A DNA stretch of 64,000 nucleotides from Sipunculus nudus (GCA_026874595.1 CM049311.1:43963676-44027675), one strand, 5' to 3'. Counted from the stretch's first letter, positions 1 through 12,090 are shown. The notes: generated from the letters alone by a model not told the origin. Made by a program: numbers and translations.

Positions 1-24
1 GTGATGAAAGACACAGGGATGGAG

Positions 25-64
25 GAAGAGAGAGAGAGATCTTATATGGATAATAGAATACATA

Positions 65-107
<43 letters not shown>

Positions 108-172
108 AGAAAGAAGGGGGGGAGCGGTGGAGGGAGAGAGAGATAATTAAGAGAGAGAGGGGGAGAGAGAGA
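25..172. repeat. GA-rich and (TA)n microsatellites
   Basis: Purine-rich GA repeats flank an uninterrupted TA dinucleotide run at about 62-105. Simple sequence, seen directly. No coding content. Confidence 0.95.
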
Positions 173-1506
173 TTTCATGTGGATAAAGGAAACATTAAAG
201 ATAAAACTTAACGTTCATTCTTTTTGCATTGCAAGCTAAAGAATGAACAAGTTGTCAAAAAGTTACAAGATAATCCGTTTTTCATTGTGCATGGTTGGAT
301 TTATATTAATGTTCTGTTGATAAATCTGTATAATTCTGCGGACTTGGGACTAAGTACAGAAAAATCATTCATGCAGTAAATACTCCATATAGTGCTTGCG
401 GAAGCAAACATACACATTTCACAAAGTATGCATCTATAAACATACAAAATCTTACATTAATTTTTTTATTCATTGCAGAATATGTATAAGATTTTTATAT
501 ACCTGTACTCAATTAAGTATGACCTGCTTCGTCACTCTAATCAAACGCCATGGAGAATTAGTTATTACAACAATACATAACACAACCCGTAACAGGCCCC
601 CTTAATAGACAAGCTAATTAGTAAAACAAACAGGAGTTCGCTCTCTTTGAAGTAATCTTGTTAGGCTTCTGAGTTTTGGTTTTATTACACACGTATATTT
701 TTATGAAATTCTGCAACCGTTTTTATTTATAGAAATATTTTCTGATAGAATTCTGATAAAATATCAATCAAGACCGAGAATTATCACTGGTAGTTTTTTG
801 CCTGCAACTTTTTGAACTAGTTATTGAGGCGTGTCATTGATCAACATAAGTTAATGGTAACTTAGACAAAATGTGAAAAAAATGACTGTCATTATGAAAA
901 GAAAGTTCAAATGAGAAATGGATGGGTAAATGGACGGTATGTAACAGGTTTCCTTGATATTTCCACGAGGGATTACGGGTCCAGTGTCGTCAGGAGAGTT
1001 TCCTTGCCCATTTCCGAGTGCCGCTACGCTCCCGTGAGTTCCCCACGCTACTGCCTCCATCTTAGCTAATATGCAGTTGAACGAAGTTCCTAAAGAAGCA
1101 TAAATGTGACACAAGATATAACTTTCTTCATGAAAATCAGTTAGTCTGACTATACCTGCAAAATGAGGGATTAATAAAGCCAGGGATATTAAGCGGGACC
1201 GGGTTGTCATGCCGACATTATCGTAGTGCCGCTGCCGACATGCCGAATAAATTACCGTTAATTATTTGAAAATACTAAGAAGATGGTATCAAATTTTGTT
1301 CAAGTACCTTAACAGACAACGTACTTATAATAATGCGCATTAATCACATTATTTCCTATTATTTATTTTCTTTACGGCAAGATGGGCTTCGGCATTTTGG
1401 GTATGTGAAAATTTGTTTCGGCATTCTGGGTTTCGGCCATCTGGTCTACATTCCAACAAAGATGGTGCGACCAAAAGCTTATTATTGCTTATTCATCACA
1501 TGCTAG
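173..1506. other. Unclassified AT-rich DNA, no gene seen
   Basis: I recognise none of the repeat families that fill the rest of the window. A minus-strand open frame of 119 codons (851-1210) crosses a GC-richer patch at about 960-1060. Its protein has no motif I recognise, and the ends of the frame are AT-rich and low in complexity. It could be an exon fragment or chance. TTCGGCATT-like words recur at 1390-1435. Confidence 0.5.
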
Positions 1507-1735
1507 AACAAGAGCCCATGGGTCACTGGGCTCAGCTGAAGTTGACCAGAAGGTAAAAATCTAAAATAACATTATATGGAGATAAAGGCAGAGAGGAAGA
1601 GGTAATATAGGCCATGGTTGGTCGATATGATTGAAGAAATTGTTGCAAATAATATTTTGTGATCTGACCATGTGTTTGTCTAATATTAAAACTGAAGCAT
1701 GTAAGCAGTTTTACAATATAAGATCTTTACTATTA

Positions 1736-2351
1736 TCACTAGCGGATAAAATACCTAAATAAAGCTTTAGGAACCAGATTGTAAAAGCTTCAGATTAGTC
1801 CTTCGGTTATTTCCACTTTGTTCATTAATGTAACTTGAATTATCATTCCTGGTTTCACAATCCAAGTGTTTCACAGATTAAATGTTATTATTACAATTAG
1901 GTTTATAATTTGGAATGCCAGTGTTTCATAGTCCAGTGCACAAGGTTCATTTAACATCAGGCATAAGAGTTAATTAGTATGTGTCTAAATCTCAAGGTGC
2001 CAGGGAAGGTGAATTGATAAACAAACTGTCTGGCATTAATTAGATTGTGTATTCACCATTTGGCTTTGATTGGTAAAGAACTGAGACGTCCACTTTCATG
2101 TATTAATGTGTATGTGTTATGTAATATGTGCCTTGTATGATCTGCTATAGAAATGTTGATGTCAATTATGAATGTTGAACATGTATATATATATGTGTAC
2201 TGGTCACTAAACCAGACAGTCAGTAGTCAGTGTCTGGACTTAATCAGATACAAGTTATTATAATAAACAAGTAAACTGCAACAGAGTTCTTGTGGATTCA
2301 ATCTAACCACATATGACAGAGCATCAAAAGGTACAAAAATCTACACGGCGA
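1736..2351. mobile_element. 616-bp insertion with 8-bp flanking duplication
   Basis: TACTATTA occurs immediately before (1728-1735) and after (2352-2359). Uninterrupted HE1a copies at about 25566 and 33172 run straight through this point, so this is an insertion into HE1a. The termini (TCACTAGCGG and, reversed, TCGCCGTGTA) are only weakly inverted. An 8-bp duplication is typical of hAT elements, but the ends do not look like a standard hAT terminus. The 3' half (AATAAACAAG near 2262, AT tract near 2184) resembles an LTR, but no matching 5-bp duplication was found. Confidence 0.6.
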
Positions 2352-2884
2352 TACTATTACCATGATCATTGGTTTTTGAAAAGCTGTTGACAGTTCAGCA
2401 GTTTACACATTTGATCAAACAGAACCCTCTATTTGATAAAATGTATACAGTTGCCATAACGGTCCTCTCAACAGATGGAAGAACTTCACGGTGGATACAA
2501 GGGGGGGGGGGGGGGGCTGGGTGAGAGCTGGATAATGATGGGAGTTTCAACACCTCTGTAACTCTGTATATATTTTCTTTATCTTTTAAATTTTATGCAG
2601 TTGCAATAAAAATTATTGTCCCAAGTGCTCAGGTGCAAGGACTCAATGGGTGGAGTGGGGGGGGGGGATGATTGGAGTCACAACACCCTTGCATATACAT
2701 ACAGGATAAGAAATATAATTTAACAGTGCTTACAGGAAAAACAAGGAACCTGTGGGTGAAGGAGTCAGCTGATATTGATTATGAGAATACTTTTATATCA
2801 TTCAGACCAAATCCCAATCAGAAATCTGACCATTCCAAACCTTGATCAGGATCCAGATTCAGACTATAACTTGAAATAAAACTG

Positions 2885-3975
2885 AATAAGTGACCCATGG
2901 GTCATGACGCTCAGCTGCCTGGGAAGAGATTCGCAAAAGGAAATGAATGGTAGTATATACCCATTCAACTGAAGCAGCAAACAGATTAACCAACAGGCCA
3001 AGATTGTGTCTGTATTTATATATCTCAAAAATAGAGAAAAAATGCTTAAACTTAAAAAAATACAGGTGGCTCCACCAGTCTGCATAAACTAATAAAAACA
3101 CTTCATGGTCAATATCCATGCAAAGAATCATGGTGATCTTGGTATCACATTTTCCATTATTCCGAGGGATATTTCGGAGTCCTATAGCTTGAAGGATATG
3201 GTTAACAGAGACCTAATTTCAGGTTTCCACAGACACTTTTCATGGGCCTCCTTGCATGACAAGAATGTCCAGTTGTTACAATTTGTACCCTGTTGACAGA
3301 TAACCACATATTTAAAGGTCTCAAAAATATGAGAAAAGAATTCGTAAAAATTTGAAAAAAATTGAGGTGGCACAACCAGTCTGCAGAAACTGATGGAACA
3401 CCTCATGATCAATATGTAAGCCAAAAATCATGACCATCAGTGTTGTAGTTATTGAGATACTGCAGTTTTTGTAACAAATTTTTTATTATTCTGGGGGGTA
3501 TTTTGGAGCCATACAGCTGAAAGGATATGGATAACAGAGACCTATTTCAGGTTTCCGTGGAGACTTTTCATGGGTCTCCCTGTGTGTCAAGAATAAAGAT
3601 TCTAGGTCCAGTTGTTATGATTTGTGCCCTGTTAACAGATGTTCATATCTTTAAAGGTCTCAAAAATAGAGAAAAAAAATCGTAAAAAAAACCTGAATAA
3701 ATACAGGTGGTGCCACTAGTCTGCAGAAACTGATGAAACACTCCATGATCAATATCCATGCAAACAATTATGGTCAACTCTGCATTAGTTGTTCAGATAC
3801 TTAAGCTTTTGTATCAAATTTTCCATTATTCTGAGCTGTACTTCGGAGTGCCATAGCTCAAAGGATATGGGTAACAGAGACCTAATTTCAGGTTTCCATG
3901 GAGACTTTTCAAGGGTCTCCCTGTGTGTCAAAAATGAAGATTTTAGGTCCAGTCGTTACAATTTGGGCAATCTGT
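2885..3975 (+). mobile_element. HE1c copy with three core monomers, no tail
   Basis: A head with the TGACCCATGGGTCA palindrome is followed by a unique leader and then monomers anchored at about 3063, 3364 and 3703. Each carries an AGGTGGC..CACC-type block, then GTCTGCAGAAACTGAT, then GATATGGGTAACAGAGACC and AGACTTTTCATGGG. The third monomer stops near 3975 with no microsatellite or terminal hairpin, so the copy is 3'-truncated. It lies inside the HE1a host. Confidence 0.7.
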
Positions 3976-5060
3976 GAGTCTTGTTTATAGTTTTCCCTTG
4001 ATCTCCTGTCGAGCTGTAACTTTTGGTATGCAATCAAGTGACAAATAATAGGTTTCAGAAAGATTCTCAGATTAATAACAGGTCAATACCTTACAAAGTC
4101 AGAGTTTTGCCGAATGCTAGTGAATGGGAGTCAAGGGTCATGCTGTAGATAGGTGATTACAATACGGCGGCCTTTAGACGATGATTCAAATTAGTTTGGT
4201 CTCATATTCTTAAGTTTTCTGCTGTATTACCATTTATATTTGATGGGAAAGCAATAAAACATCACAAACACCAGATGTATGTATAATTCTTTATTTTTGA
4301 TTGCATATACCCACTGTAATTGGTCAATAGACCATCACTGTCACCGCTAGGGCCACTTTGCAGTGGAGACCTGGTCGGCTTTTTCCCTGTTGGCTCGGTA
4401 GAATTTGGTTAAATTTGGCTGGACCCTCAAAAAAGACGACCCCCCATCTTTCAAGGAAATTTTTGGGGATAAATTTCTCAACTTAAATGCACCTTTTTAC
4501 TGTAAATACTGATTATACTGGTCACCCAGTACAAGATTCTTTCACAGAGGAATATGGCGGCCACACAGAAGTTCACGTGTCTTACCACGGCTGTCACAAA
4601 TTCGAGTGATCCAGCTCGATATAGAGTATACATACTGGGCTAACAACTTGTCTGTACAGTCCAAGGTAGCAGTTTATCCTTGTTCGCCAATTTTTGTTGT
4701 AACTTAGGCCCCAATAAACACCACAAAGGCCTAAATGGTATACAACATTTTATTCCATTTTATCCTATACATCACTTGGTGGAATGGCCTCTCTGCTCAT
4801 TCTTGCCCAATCCCGCTCTAGTGAGAGCTACATATTTTAATCTATTTTACAAGCAGTCCACCAGGGGGCATGACTGTAAGTTACTTCAGGTTTTTTCCTT
4901 AATTTCTCGAAGGAACTAAGTAAATGACCCAGTTTTGGGTTTGGTAGGAGAACAAAGGGACTTTACTGTATGTAGAATATTGGATTCGTAGGTCAAATGG
5001 TTTCAAAACATGCCAGTCTAATGGACAGACAGATGGACGAAAGACAATTGATTATAACTA

Positions 5061-5091
5061 TAGCTCAGATGACTTGTAGTCAGTTGAGCTA
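5061..5091 (+). repeat. HE1 terminal hairpin
   Basis: TAGCTCAGATGACT pairs with AGTCAGTTGAGCTA around a 3-nt loop with two imperfect positions, followed by an A-run. It is preceded by the GACA-type block. This is the standard HE1 tail, seen again at 12052-12082, 14565-14595 and 35402-35432. Confidence 0.8.
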
Positions 5092-5094
5092 AAA

Positions 5095-6330
5095 AGTAGA
5101 TGATTGGCCAATCAAGAATGCTCACCACTGTGGCGTATATGAAAATTGAATATTTGCACAATCACAAAATACAGCACAATATATGGTCCAAAAAACAGCT
5201 GTCCAAAAGAATAATATGGCAAAGAAAATAAAAACATTCAAACATAGTGATAAGGTATACATAGAGAGAACATTTGAAGCATAATGGTCAACTGGGTTTC
5301 AGAAAGGCTTTTCTCATTAAGGCCTGACAAAACACATGATTCCATATCCATGTGTCATGAGTGTTATATTTTATTCAACACTGCAAAGATCAGGTCACAC
5401 AATAGTATAAGAAGAATGATCTTACCCAAAAAAACATTCAGTAATGTAGATCAGTGAGAGTCCATACAGCAAACTGTTGTATGTGCATATAGAATTCACT
5501 ACTGACTATATCATATGAAAGGTTTATAAAAATCTGGAATTTTCATACTGTACACCGGGAATATTATGTGAATAAACCACAGTACATGAACCAGAATTCT
5601 CCAGAAAGCTTGCAGCCACAAGTTGAAAAAAATATGAACCAGAAGTATATGTCCTAAACATTGAGGAATTTGTTTGTTCTCAATTAACATTGAACTTCAG
5701 CAGTTCATATGGCCAAGTTAAACTCACTGGCAGGGAATTCACATATTATGCAGACATGCATAAACTATATTTATTTTCAACACTAACCATAAATTATTTA
5801 CCGGTAGTAAAATGGTGACCCCTCTCTAATAAACAACGGCCTAGAGGCACAAATACTTCCTGCCCCATACATACCTCAAATGTGGGTATTTTTTGTGACT
5901 TGCTTTCCTTGGGATTGGCTGAAATAGTATACTGTGTATACAGAAAATACTGTGGGTTGAAAATTTTGGGGTTTTGACCTGAAACACTTTTCATTGGGTT
6001 AAAACTTTCGTTGATTAATTGTCATGTACTGCATCAAAATTAATATGCGAAAATAAGCCAAAGATCAGTGTTTTCTTTTTGTTAAAAATCCACTGAATGT
6101 TTGAACTTTTCTAACTCTTTAAATCAAATGTCAGCTTCATGCAGCCTTGGTACAAGCGACAGGCTCACCTGTCTTATGTTTTGGATAAATCTATCTAATA
6201 ATTTTTTTCAATATAGTATTTTCAATATAGTAGTTCCACGGAATTCATGGATATGGTTTGAAAGGTAAAGTGTTCTTATTTGCTGAGTTATCTGAAGGAA
6301 AGTGGAAAAGACCATTTTGGAGCACAGAAA
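5095..6330. other. Unclassified DNA, no gene seen
   Basis: AT-rich sequence with no array, head or tail that I recognise. One minus-strand frame of 66 codons (5794-5994) has no identifiable domain. It may be the body of the HE7-type element whose tail follows, but I cannot see a head. Confidence 0.4.
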
Positions 6331-6563
6331 ATCAGTAAACAGAGTTGGCGCCACCAGCAGGTGACAATCACATGGCATTCATATGCAGAGGAAGTGTTTG
6401 AAATTTGGTGAAGAAGGCAGTAAGGGTCTTAGAGATATGTGGTAAAAGAACTGGGCGGGTTGGATGGACAGACAGACTGCCAGACAGCACGAGAGACAGA
6501 CAGATGGCTGGATGGACACAGACCCTTTTAGTAGTTCTCCCTCCTACGGCAGGGGACTAATTA
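6331..6563 (+). mobile_element. HE7 tail fragment
   Basis: A TTGGCGCCACC block is followed by a diverged GGACAGACAGAC microsatellite and then AGTAGTTCTCCCTCCTACGG. This is a decayed version of the tail whose intact hairpin is at 14928-14959. A related tail is at about 20938-20980. Confidence 0.6.
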
Positions 6564-6621
6564 TCATGTTTCCCCTAATAAAGGAGGCCCAAACATCTGA
6601 ACAGAAAAGTATGAAAAATGA

Positions 6622-6647
6622 TGACCTCTGACCTTGACCTTTGACCT
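6622..6647 (-). promoter_or_regulatory. Four consecutive nuclear-receptor half-sites
   Basis: Four TGACCT hexamers occur with spacers of 1, 0 and 1 bp. On the minus strand these are AGGTCA half-sites forming DR1, DR0 and DR1, the consensus geometry bound by RXR/HNF4/COUP-TF-type receptors. The motif is seen directly. Any regulatory activity is inference. It is a lone piece of the DR1 repeat family described elsewhere in the window. Confidence 0.5.
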
Positions 6648-6663
6648 GCTGAACCAAAATTAT

Positions 6664-8248
6664 AACAAGTGAACCATGGGTCATGACGCTCAGCTGACTG
6701 GGAAGAGATTCGCAAAAGGAAATTTTATCATCTGAATGGTAGTATATACCCATTCAACTGAAGCATCAAACAGATTAACCAACAGGCCAAGATTGTGTCT
6801 GCATTTATATATATTTCAAAAATAGAATGCGTAAAAAAAATGTGTAAACTTAAAAAAAATACATGTGGCTCCACCAGTCTGCAGAAACTAATAAAAACAC
6901 TTAATGGTCAATATACATGCAAAGAATCATGGTGATCTCTGCATTAGTCGTTCAGATACTTCAGCTTTTGTATCAAATTTTCCATTATTCTGAGGGATAT
7001 TTCGGAGTCCTATAGCTTGAAGGATATGGGTAATAGAGACCTAATTTCAGGTTTCCACAGACACTTTTCATGGGCCTCCTTGCATGACAAGAATGAAGAT
7101 TCTAGGTCCAGTTGTTACTATTTGTACCCTGTTGACAGATAACCACATCTTAAAAGGTCTCACAAATAGAGAAAAAAATTTGTAAAAATTTGAAAAAAAT
7201 AGAGGTGGCGCACCCAGTCTGCAGAAACTGATGGAACACTTCATGATAAATATGTATGCCAAAAATCATGACCATCAGTGTTGTAGTTATTGAGATACTG
7301 CAGTTTTTGTACCAAATTTTTCATTATTCTAGGGGGTATTTTGGAGCCATACAGCTTAAAGGATATGGGTAACAGAGACCTAATTTCAGGTTTCCATGGA
7401 GACTTTTCATGGGTCTCCCTGTGTGTCAAGAATGAAGATTCTAGGTCCAGTTGTTATGATTTGTGCCCTGTTAATAGATGTTCATATCTTTAAAAGTCTC
7501 AAAAATAGAGAAAAAAATTCGTAAAAAAACCTGAACAAATACAGGTGGTGCCAAAAGTCTGCAGAAACTGATGAAACACTCCATGATCAATATCCATGCA
7601 AACAATTATAGTGATCTCTGCATAATAATAGTTGTTCAGATACTTCAGATTTTGTATCAAATTTTCCATTATTCTGAGCTGTACTTTGGAGTGCCATAGC
7701 TCAAAGGATATGGGTAACAGAGGCCTTATTTCAGGTTTCCATGGAGACTTTTCATAGGTCTCTCACTGTGTCAAGAATGAAGATTCTAGGTCCAGTCTTT
7801 ACGATTTGTGCCCTGTTAACAGATGTTCACATTTTTAAAGGTCTCAAAAATAGAAAAAACAATTCGTAAAGAATCGAAAAATACAGGTGGCGCCACCAGT
7901 CTGCAGAAACTGATGAAACATCTCATGATCCACCAGTCTGCAGAAACTGATGAAACATCTCATGATCAATATGTATGCCAAAAATCATGACCATAAGTGA
8001 TGTAGTTAATGAGATATTGAAGTTTTTGTATGAAATTTTTGACTATTCTGGGGGGGGGGGTACTTTGGGGCTCCATAGCTCGAAGGATATGAGTAACAGA
8101 GACCTAATTTCTGCTTTCCATGGAGACTTTCATAGGTCTCTCAGTGTGTAAAGAATGAAGATTCTAGGTCCAGTCTTTACGATTTGTGCCTTGTTAACAG
8201 ATGTTCACATTTTTAAAGGTCTCAAAAAAAAGAGAAAAAAATTCGTAA
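6664..8248 (+). mobile_element. HE1c copy with four or more core monomers
   Basis: The head at 6664-6697 is followed by the same leader as at 2885, then monomers anchored near 6862, 7203, 7543 and 7886 (period about 340 bp). Near 7900-7965 a short piece containing GTCTGCAGAAACTGATG is duplicated in tandem. The copy is cut at 8248 by the next head, so there is no tail. Confidence 0.75.
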
Positions 8249-8540
8249 ACAAGTGACCAATGGGTCATGACGCTCAGCTGCCAAGCATGACCTGCGACAT
8301 CATGGGCTGAGATTCACAACTTCCAGTCAAATTCTGAAGAACCAATTTGCCAATTTGTTGAAATTTTCTATGACAACAGAAATATATATCACCTATGTCT
8401 GGTTAAATCACAGTGAATTGATGGTCTGAGGAAAATGTATGATTGTTAAGGTATCCAGAACTATTCCCATACCTTACTTGATACCTGTCAGTCTCAAAAG
8501 GAACACCACAAAGGGCAAATATCAGATCAAAATATATGTA
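8249..8540 (+). mobile_element. Short HE1 fragment with its own head
   Basis: The head AACAAGTGACCAATGGGTCA followed by GACGCTCAGCTG sits directly on the A-rich end of the previous copy. The following roughly 250 bp have no tandem monomer and match no other body type in the window. Confidence 0.55.
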
Positions 8541-11500
8541 AAACAAGTGACCCATGGGTCATGACGCTCAGCTGACTGGGAAGAGATTCACAAAAGGAAA
8601 TTTTATCATCAGAATGGTAGATACCCATTCAACTGAAGCATCAAACAGATTAACCAACAGGCCAAGATTTAGTCTGTATTTATATATCTGAAAAATAGAG
8701 AAAAAATGTGTAAACTTTAAAAACTAGAATACAGGTAGCCCACAAGTGACTACGTGTATCTGCCAAAATCAGAGTGAAGTGAGGCATGGATTGAGTGGCA
8801 AGGGGAAACAGAGTGAGGTATGTTGCATATTAGCATGGATGTCTGCAGCCTAAATGTGTATGTAGGTTGTGCAACCTACCACAAATCCAGAAAGCTGTCC
8901 AAGTTGTATACATATGCAAAATTTAGGCAGAAAAGTCAAACCACTACATGGATATGAGTGATTTTAGCCCACGGCAGACAAACAGACAGACGCTGTGCAA
9001 AAATGGTTGCAGTTTTGTGTATGATAAAGACCTATGTGAGATCTAAACACAAGCACAATTTTGGCCCAATCGGTCAAATGGTTCCTGAGATATTAGCTTG
9101 GATGTGTGCAGCGTTAACTAGAATGTAGGTGGCGCCACCTGTCATAAAATCAAGAAAGCTATCTAGGATGTATAAACCTGCAAAATTTTAGGCAGATATG
9201 TCAAACCACTGCCAAGATGTGAGTGACTTTATTGCACGGCAGACAAACAGACAGACACTGTGCAAAAATGGTTGCAGGTGGTGCCACCAGTTTTGTGTAT
9301 GATAAAGAGCTATGTTAGATCTATACACATGCAAAATTTTGGCCCGATCGGTCAAACGGTTCCCGAGATATGAGCTTGGATGTCATCAGCGTGAACGTGA
9401 ATGTAGGTGGTGCCACCTGTCATAAAATCAAGAAAGCTATCCAGGATGTATAAAACTGCAAAATTTTAGGCAGATATGTCAAACCACTGCCGAGATATGA
9501 GTGACATTATTGCACGGCAGACAAACAGACAGATGCTGTGCAAAAATGGTTGCAGGTGGCGCCACCAGTTTAGCGTATGATAAAGAGCTATGTTAGATCT
9601 ATATACATGCAAAATTTTGACCCGATCGGTCAAACAGTTCCAGAAATATGAGCTTGGATGTCATCAGCGTGAATGAGAATGTAGGTGGCGCCACCTGTCA
9701 TAAAATCAAGAAAGCTATCCAGGATGTATACGCATGCCGAATTTCAGGTGAATTAGTCAATTCACTGCAGAGATATGAGTGATTTTAACCAAAGGCAGAT
9801 GAACAGATGGACACTGTGCAAACATGGTTACAGGTGGCGCCACCATTTTTTGTGTATGTTATAGAGCTATCCAAGGGCTACATTAGTATAAATTTTATTT
9901 CCTGATCAGTCAAACGGTTCCCGAGATATGAGCTTGGAAAGCTGATAAAATCAAGTCCCAGAGGAGCTCTCTGGAAACAAACGCGGCAACGGCGGAGGAA
10001 CCCGGTCAAAAACATAGTATCCACAAAACTTCGTTTTGGTGGGTACAAAAATACAGGTGGCTCCACCAGTCTGCAGAAACTAATAAAAACACTTACAAAC
10101 ATCAATATCCATGCAAAGAATCACGGTGATCTCCCCATTAGTTGTTCAGATACTTCAGCTTTTGTATCAAATTGTCCATTATTCTGAGGGATACTTCGGA
10201 GTCCTATAGCTTGAAGGATATGGGTAACAGAGACCTTATTTTAAGTTTCCACAGGCACTTTTCATGGGCCTTCTTGCATGACAAGAATGAAGATTCTAGG
10301 TCCAGTTGTTGCGATTTGTACCCTGTTGACAGATTACCACATCTTTAAAGGTATCAAAAAAAGAGAAAAAAATCGTAAAAATTTGAAAAAAATAGAGGTG
10401 GGGCACCCAGTCTGCAGAAACTGATGGAACAGGTCATGATCAATATGTATGCCGAAAATCATGACCATCAGTGTTGTAGTTATTGAGATACTGCAGTTTT
10501 TGAATCAAATTTTCCATTATTCTGGGGAGTAATTTGGAGCCATACAGCTTAAAGAATATGGGTAACAGAGACCTAATTTCAGGTTTCCATGGAGACTTTT
10601 CATGGGTCTCCCTGTGTGTCAAGAATGAAGATTCTAGGTCCAGTTTTAATGATTTGTGCCCTGTTAACAGATGTTCATAACTTTAAAGGTCTCAAAAATA
10701 GAGAAAAAATTCGTAAAAAAAACCCGAACAAATACAGGTGGTGCCACCAATCTGCAGAAACTGATGAAACACTCCATGATCAATATCCTTGAAAACAATT
10801 ATGGTGATCTCTGCATCAGTTGTTCAGATACTTCAGCTTTTGTATCAAATTTTCCATTATTCTGAGCTGTAATTTGGAGTGCCATAGCTCAAAGGATATG
10901 GGTAACAGAGACCTAAATTCAGGTGTCCATGGAGACTTATCATGGGTCTCCCTGTGTGTCAACAATGAAGATTCTAGGTCCAGTCCTTACGATTTGTACC
11001 CTGTTGACAGATAACTACATCCTGAAAGGTCTCGAAAATAGAGAAAAAAAAATTGTGAAAATTTGAAAAAATACAGGTGGCACCACCAGTCTGCAGGTAC
11101 TGATGAAACACCTCTTGATCAATATGTATGCCAAAAATCATGACCATCAGTGTTGTAGTTATTGAGATGTTGCAGTTTGTTTTTATCAAATTTTCCATTA
11201 TTCTGGGGGGGTTATTGGGAGCCCCCCATAGCTCAAAGGATATGGGTAACAGAGACCTTATTTCAGGTGACCATGCAGACTTTTTATGGACCTCTCAGTG
11301 TGTCAAGAATGAAGATTCTAGGTCCATTCTTTATGATTTGTGCCCTGTTAACAGCTGTTCACATTTTTAAATTCGTAAAAAATCGAAAAATTCAGGTGGC
11401 GCCACCAGTCTGCCGGAAGTGATGGAACATCTCATGATCAATACGTATGCCAAAAATCATGACCATCAGTCAAGTAATTAATGAGATATTGAAGTTTTTG

Positions 11501-12090
11501 TATGAAATTTTTGACTTTTCTGGGGGGTACTTTTGGGCCCCTTAGCTCGAAGGATATGGGTAACAGAGATCTAATTTATGGTTTCCACGGAGACTTTTAA
11601 TAGGTTTCTCAGTGTGTCGAGAATGAAGATTCTAGGTCCAGCGGTTACGATTTGTGCCACGTTAACAGATGACAGCATCTTTAAACGTCTCAAAAATAGA
11701 GGAAAAAATTGTAAAAAAAAATCGAAAAATACAGGTGGCGCCACCGGTCTGCAGGAACTTAAGGAACATCTCATGATCAATATGTATGCCAAAAATCATG
11801 ACCATCAGCGTTGTAGTTATTGAGATATTGAAGTTTTTGTATGAAATTTTTTACTATTCTGGGGGGTACTTTGGGGCCCCATAGCTCAAAGGATATGGGT
11901 AACAGAGACCTAATTTCTGGTTTCCAAGGAGATTTTTCATAGACCTCTCAGAATCCCAAGTTACAAGGTTCTAGGTTCAGCGGTTACGATTTGTGCCTGG
12001 TTAACGGACGGACAGACGGACAGACAGACGACGGACAAAGAGTGATCGCTATAGCTCAGATGACTTTCAGTCAGCTGAGCTAAAAATCAA
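8541..12090 (+). mobile_element. Complete HE1c element split by an HE4 insertion
   Basis: This is the clearest full HE1c. The head is at 8541-8580 and the leader runs to 8723. The element resumes at about 10049 with six monomers anchored near 10053, 10395, 10734, 11073, 11395 and 11734 (mostly about 340 bp apart). A GGAC/GACA block follows at 12004-12040, then the terminal hairpin TAGCTCAGATGACT / AGTCAGCTGAGCTA at 12052-12082 and an A-run. Without the insert it is about 2.2 kb. The head motif GCTCAGCTGACT is the reverse complement of the tail arm AGTCAGCTGAGC. No transposase frame is present, so it is non-autonomous. The pattern fits pearl/Helentron-like elements; the superfamily is inferred. 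Confidence 0.7.
8724..10048 (+). mobile_element. HE4 element inserted in HE1c
   Basis: It begins CTAGAATACAGG and ends TTCGTTTTGGTGGGTACAA. Uninterrupted HE1c leaders at about 3050 and 6850 show the empty site. The body is a roughly 277-bp repeat made of two related halves, one with GTAGGTGGCGCCACCTGTC and one with GCAGGTGGCGCCACCAG. The tail near 10013-10046 folds as a hairpin with a TTCG loop. The better-preserved copy at 50341 shows GTATCTGCCAAAA-type and TTTTGGCAGATAC words at opposite ends. On the minus strand the element ends CTAG before a T-run, as Helitrons do. No coding capacity seen. Confidence 0.65.

Larger units (their letters stand above)
1507..5094 (+). mobile_element. HE1a composite repeat, interrupted by nested inserts
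   Basis: The head at 1507-1540 has the CCATGGG palindrome followed by CTCAGCTGA. The tail at 5016-5094 has a GACA-type block and ends in a hairpin and GCTAAAAA. Between them are 1a-type body segments with G-runs at 2501-2516 and 2657-2667, also found at 24.3-27.9 and 32.9-35.4 kb. The span exceeds the roughly 2.5 kb of uninterrupted copies because other sequences are inserted (1736-2351, 2885-3975 and probably 3976-4670). 3976-4670 matches nothing else I recognise. Class inferred: non-autonomous rolling-circle (Helitron/Helentron-like). Confidence 0.6.

Noticed and set aside
851-1210. 119-codon minus-strand frame as a possible gene
   Set aside because: Only the middle third looks coding-like. 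No domain, no clear splice sites, and low-complexity AT-rich ends.
2027-2318. Solo LTR (TGTCTGG...ATATGACA)
   Set aside because: The flanking 5-bp sequences do not match, and the firm insertion boundaries lie outside (1736-2351).
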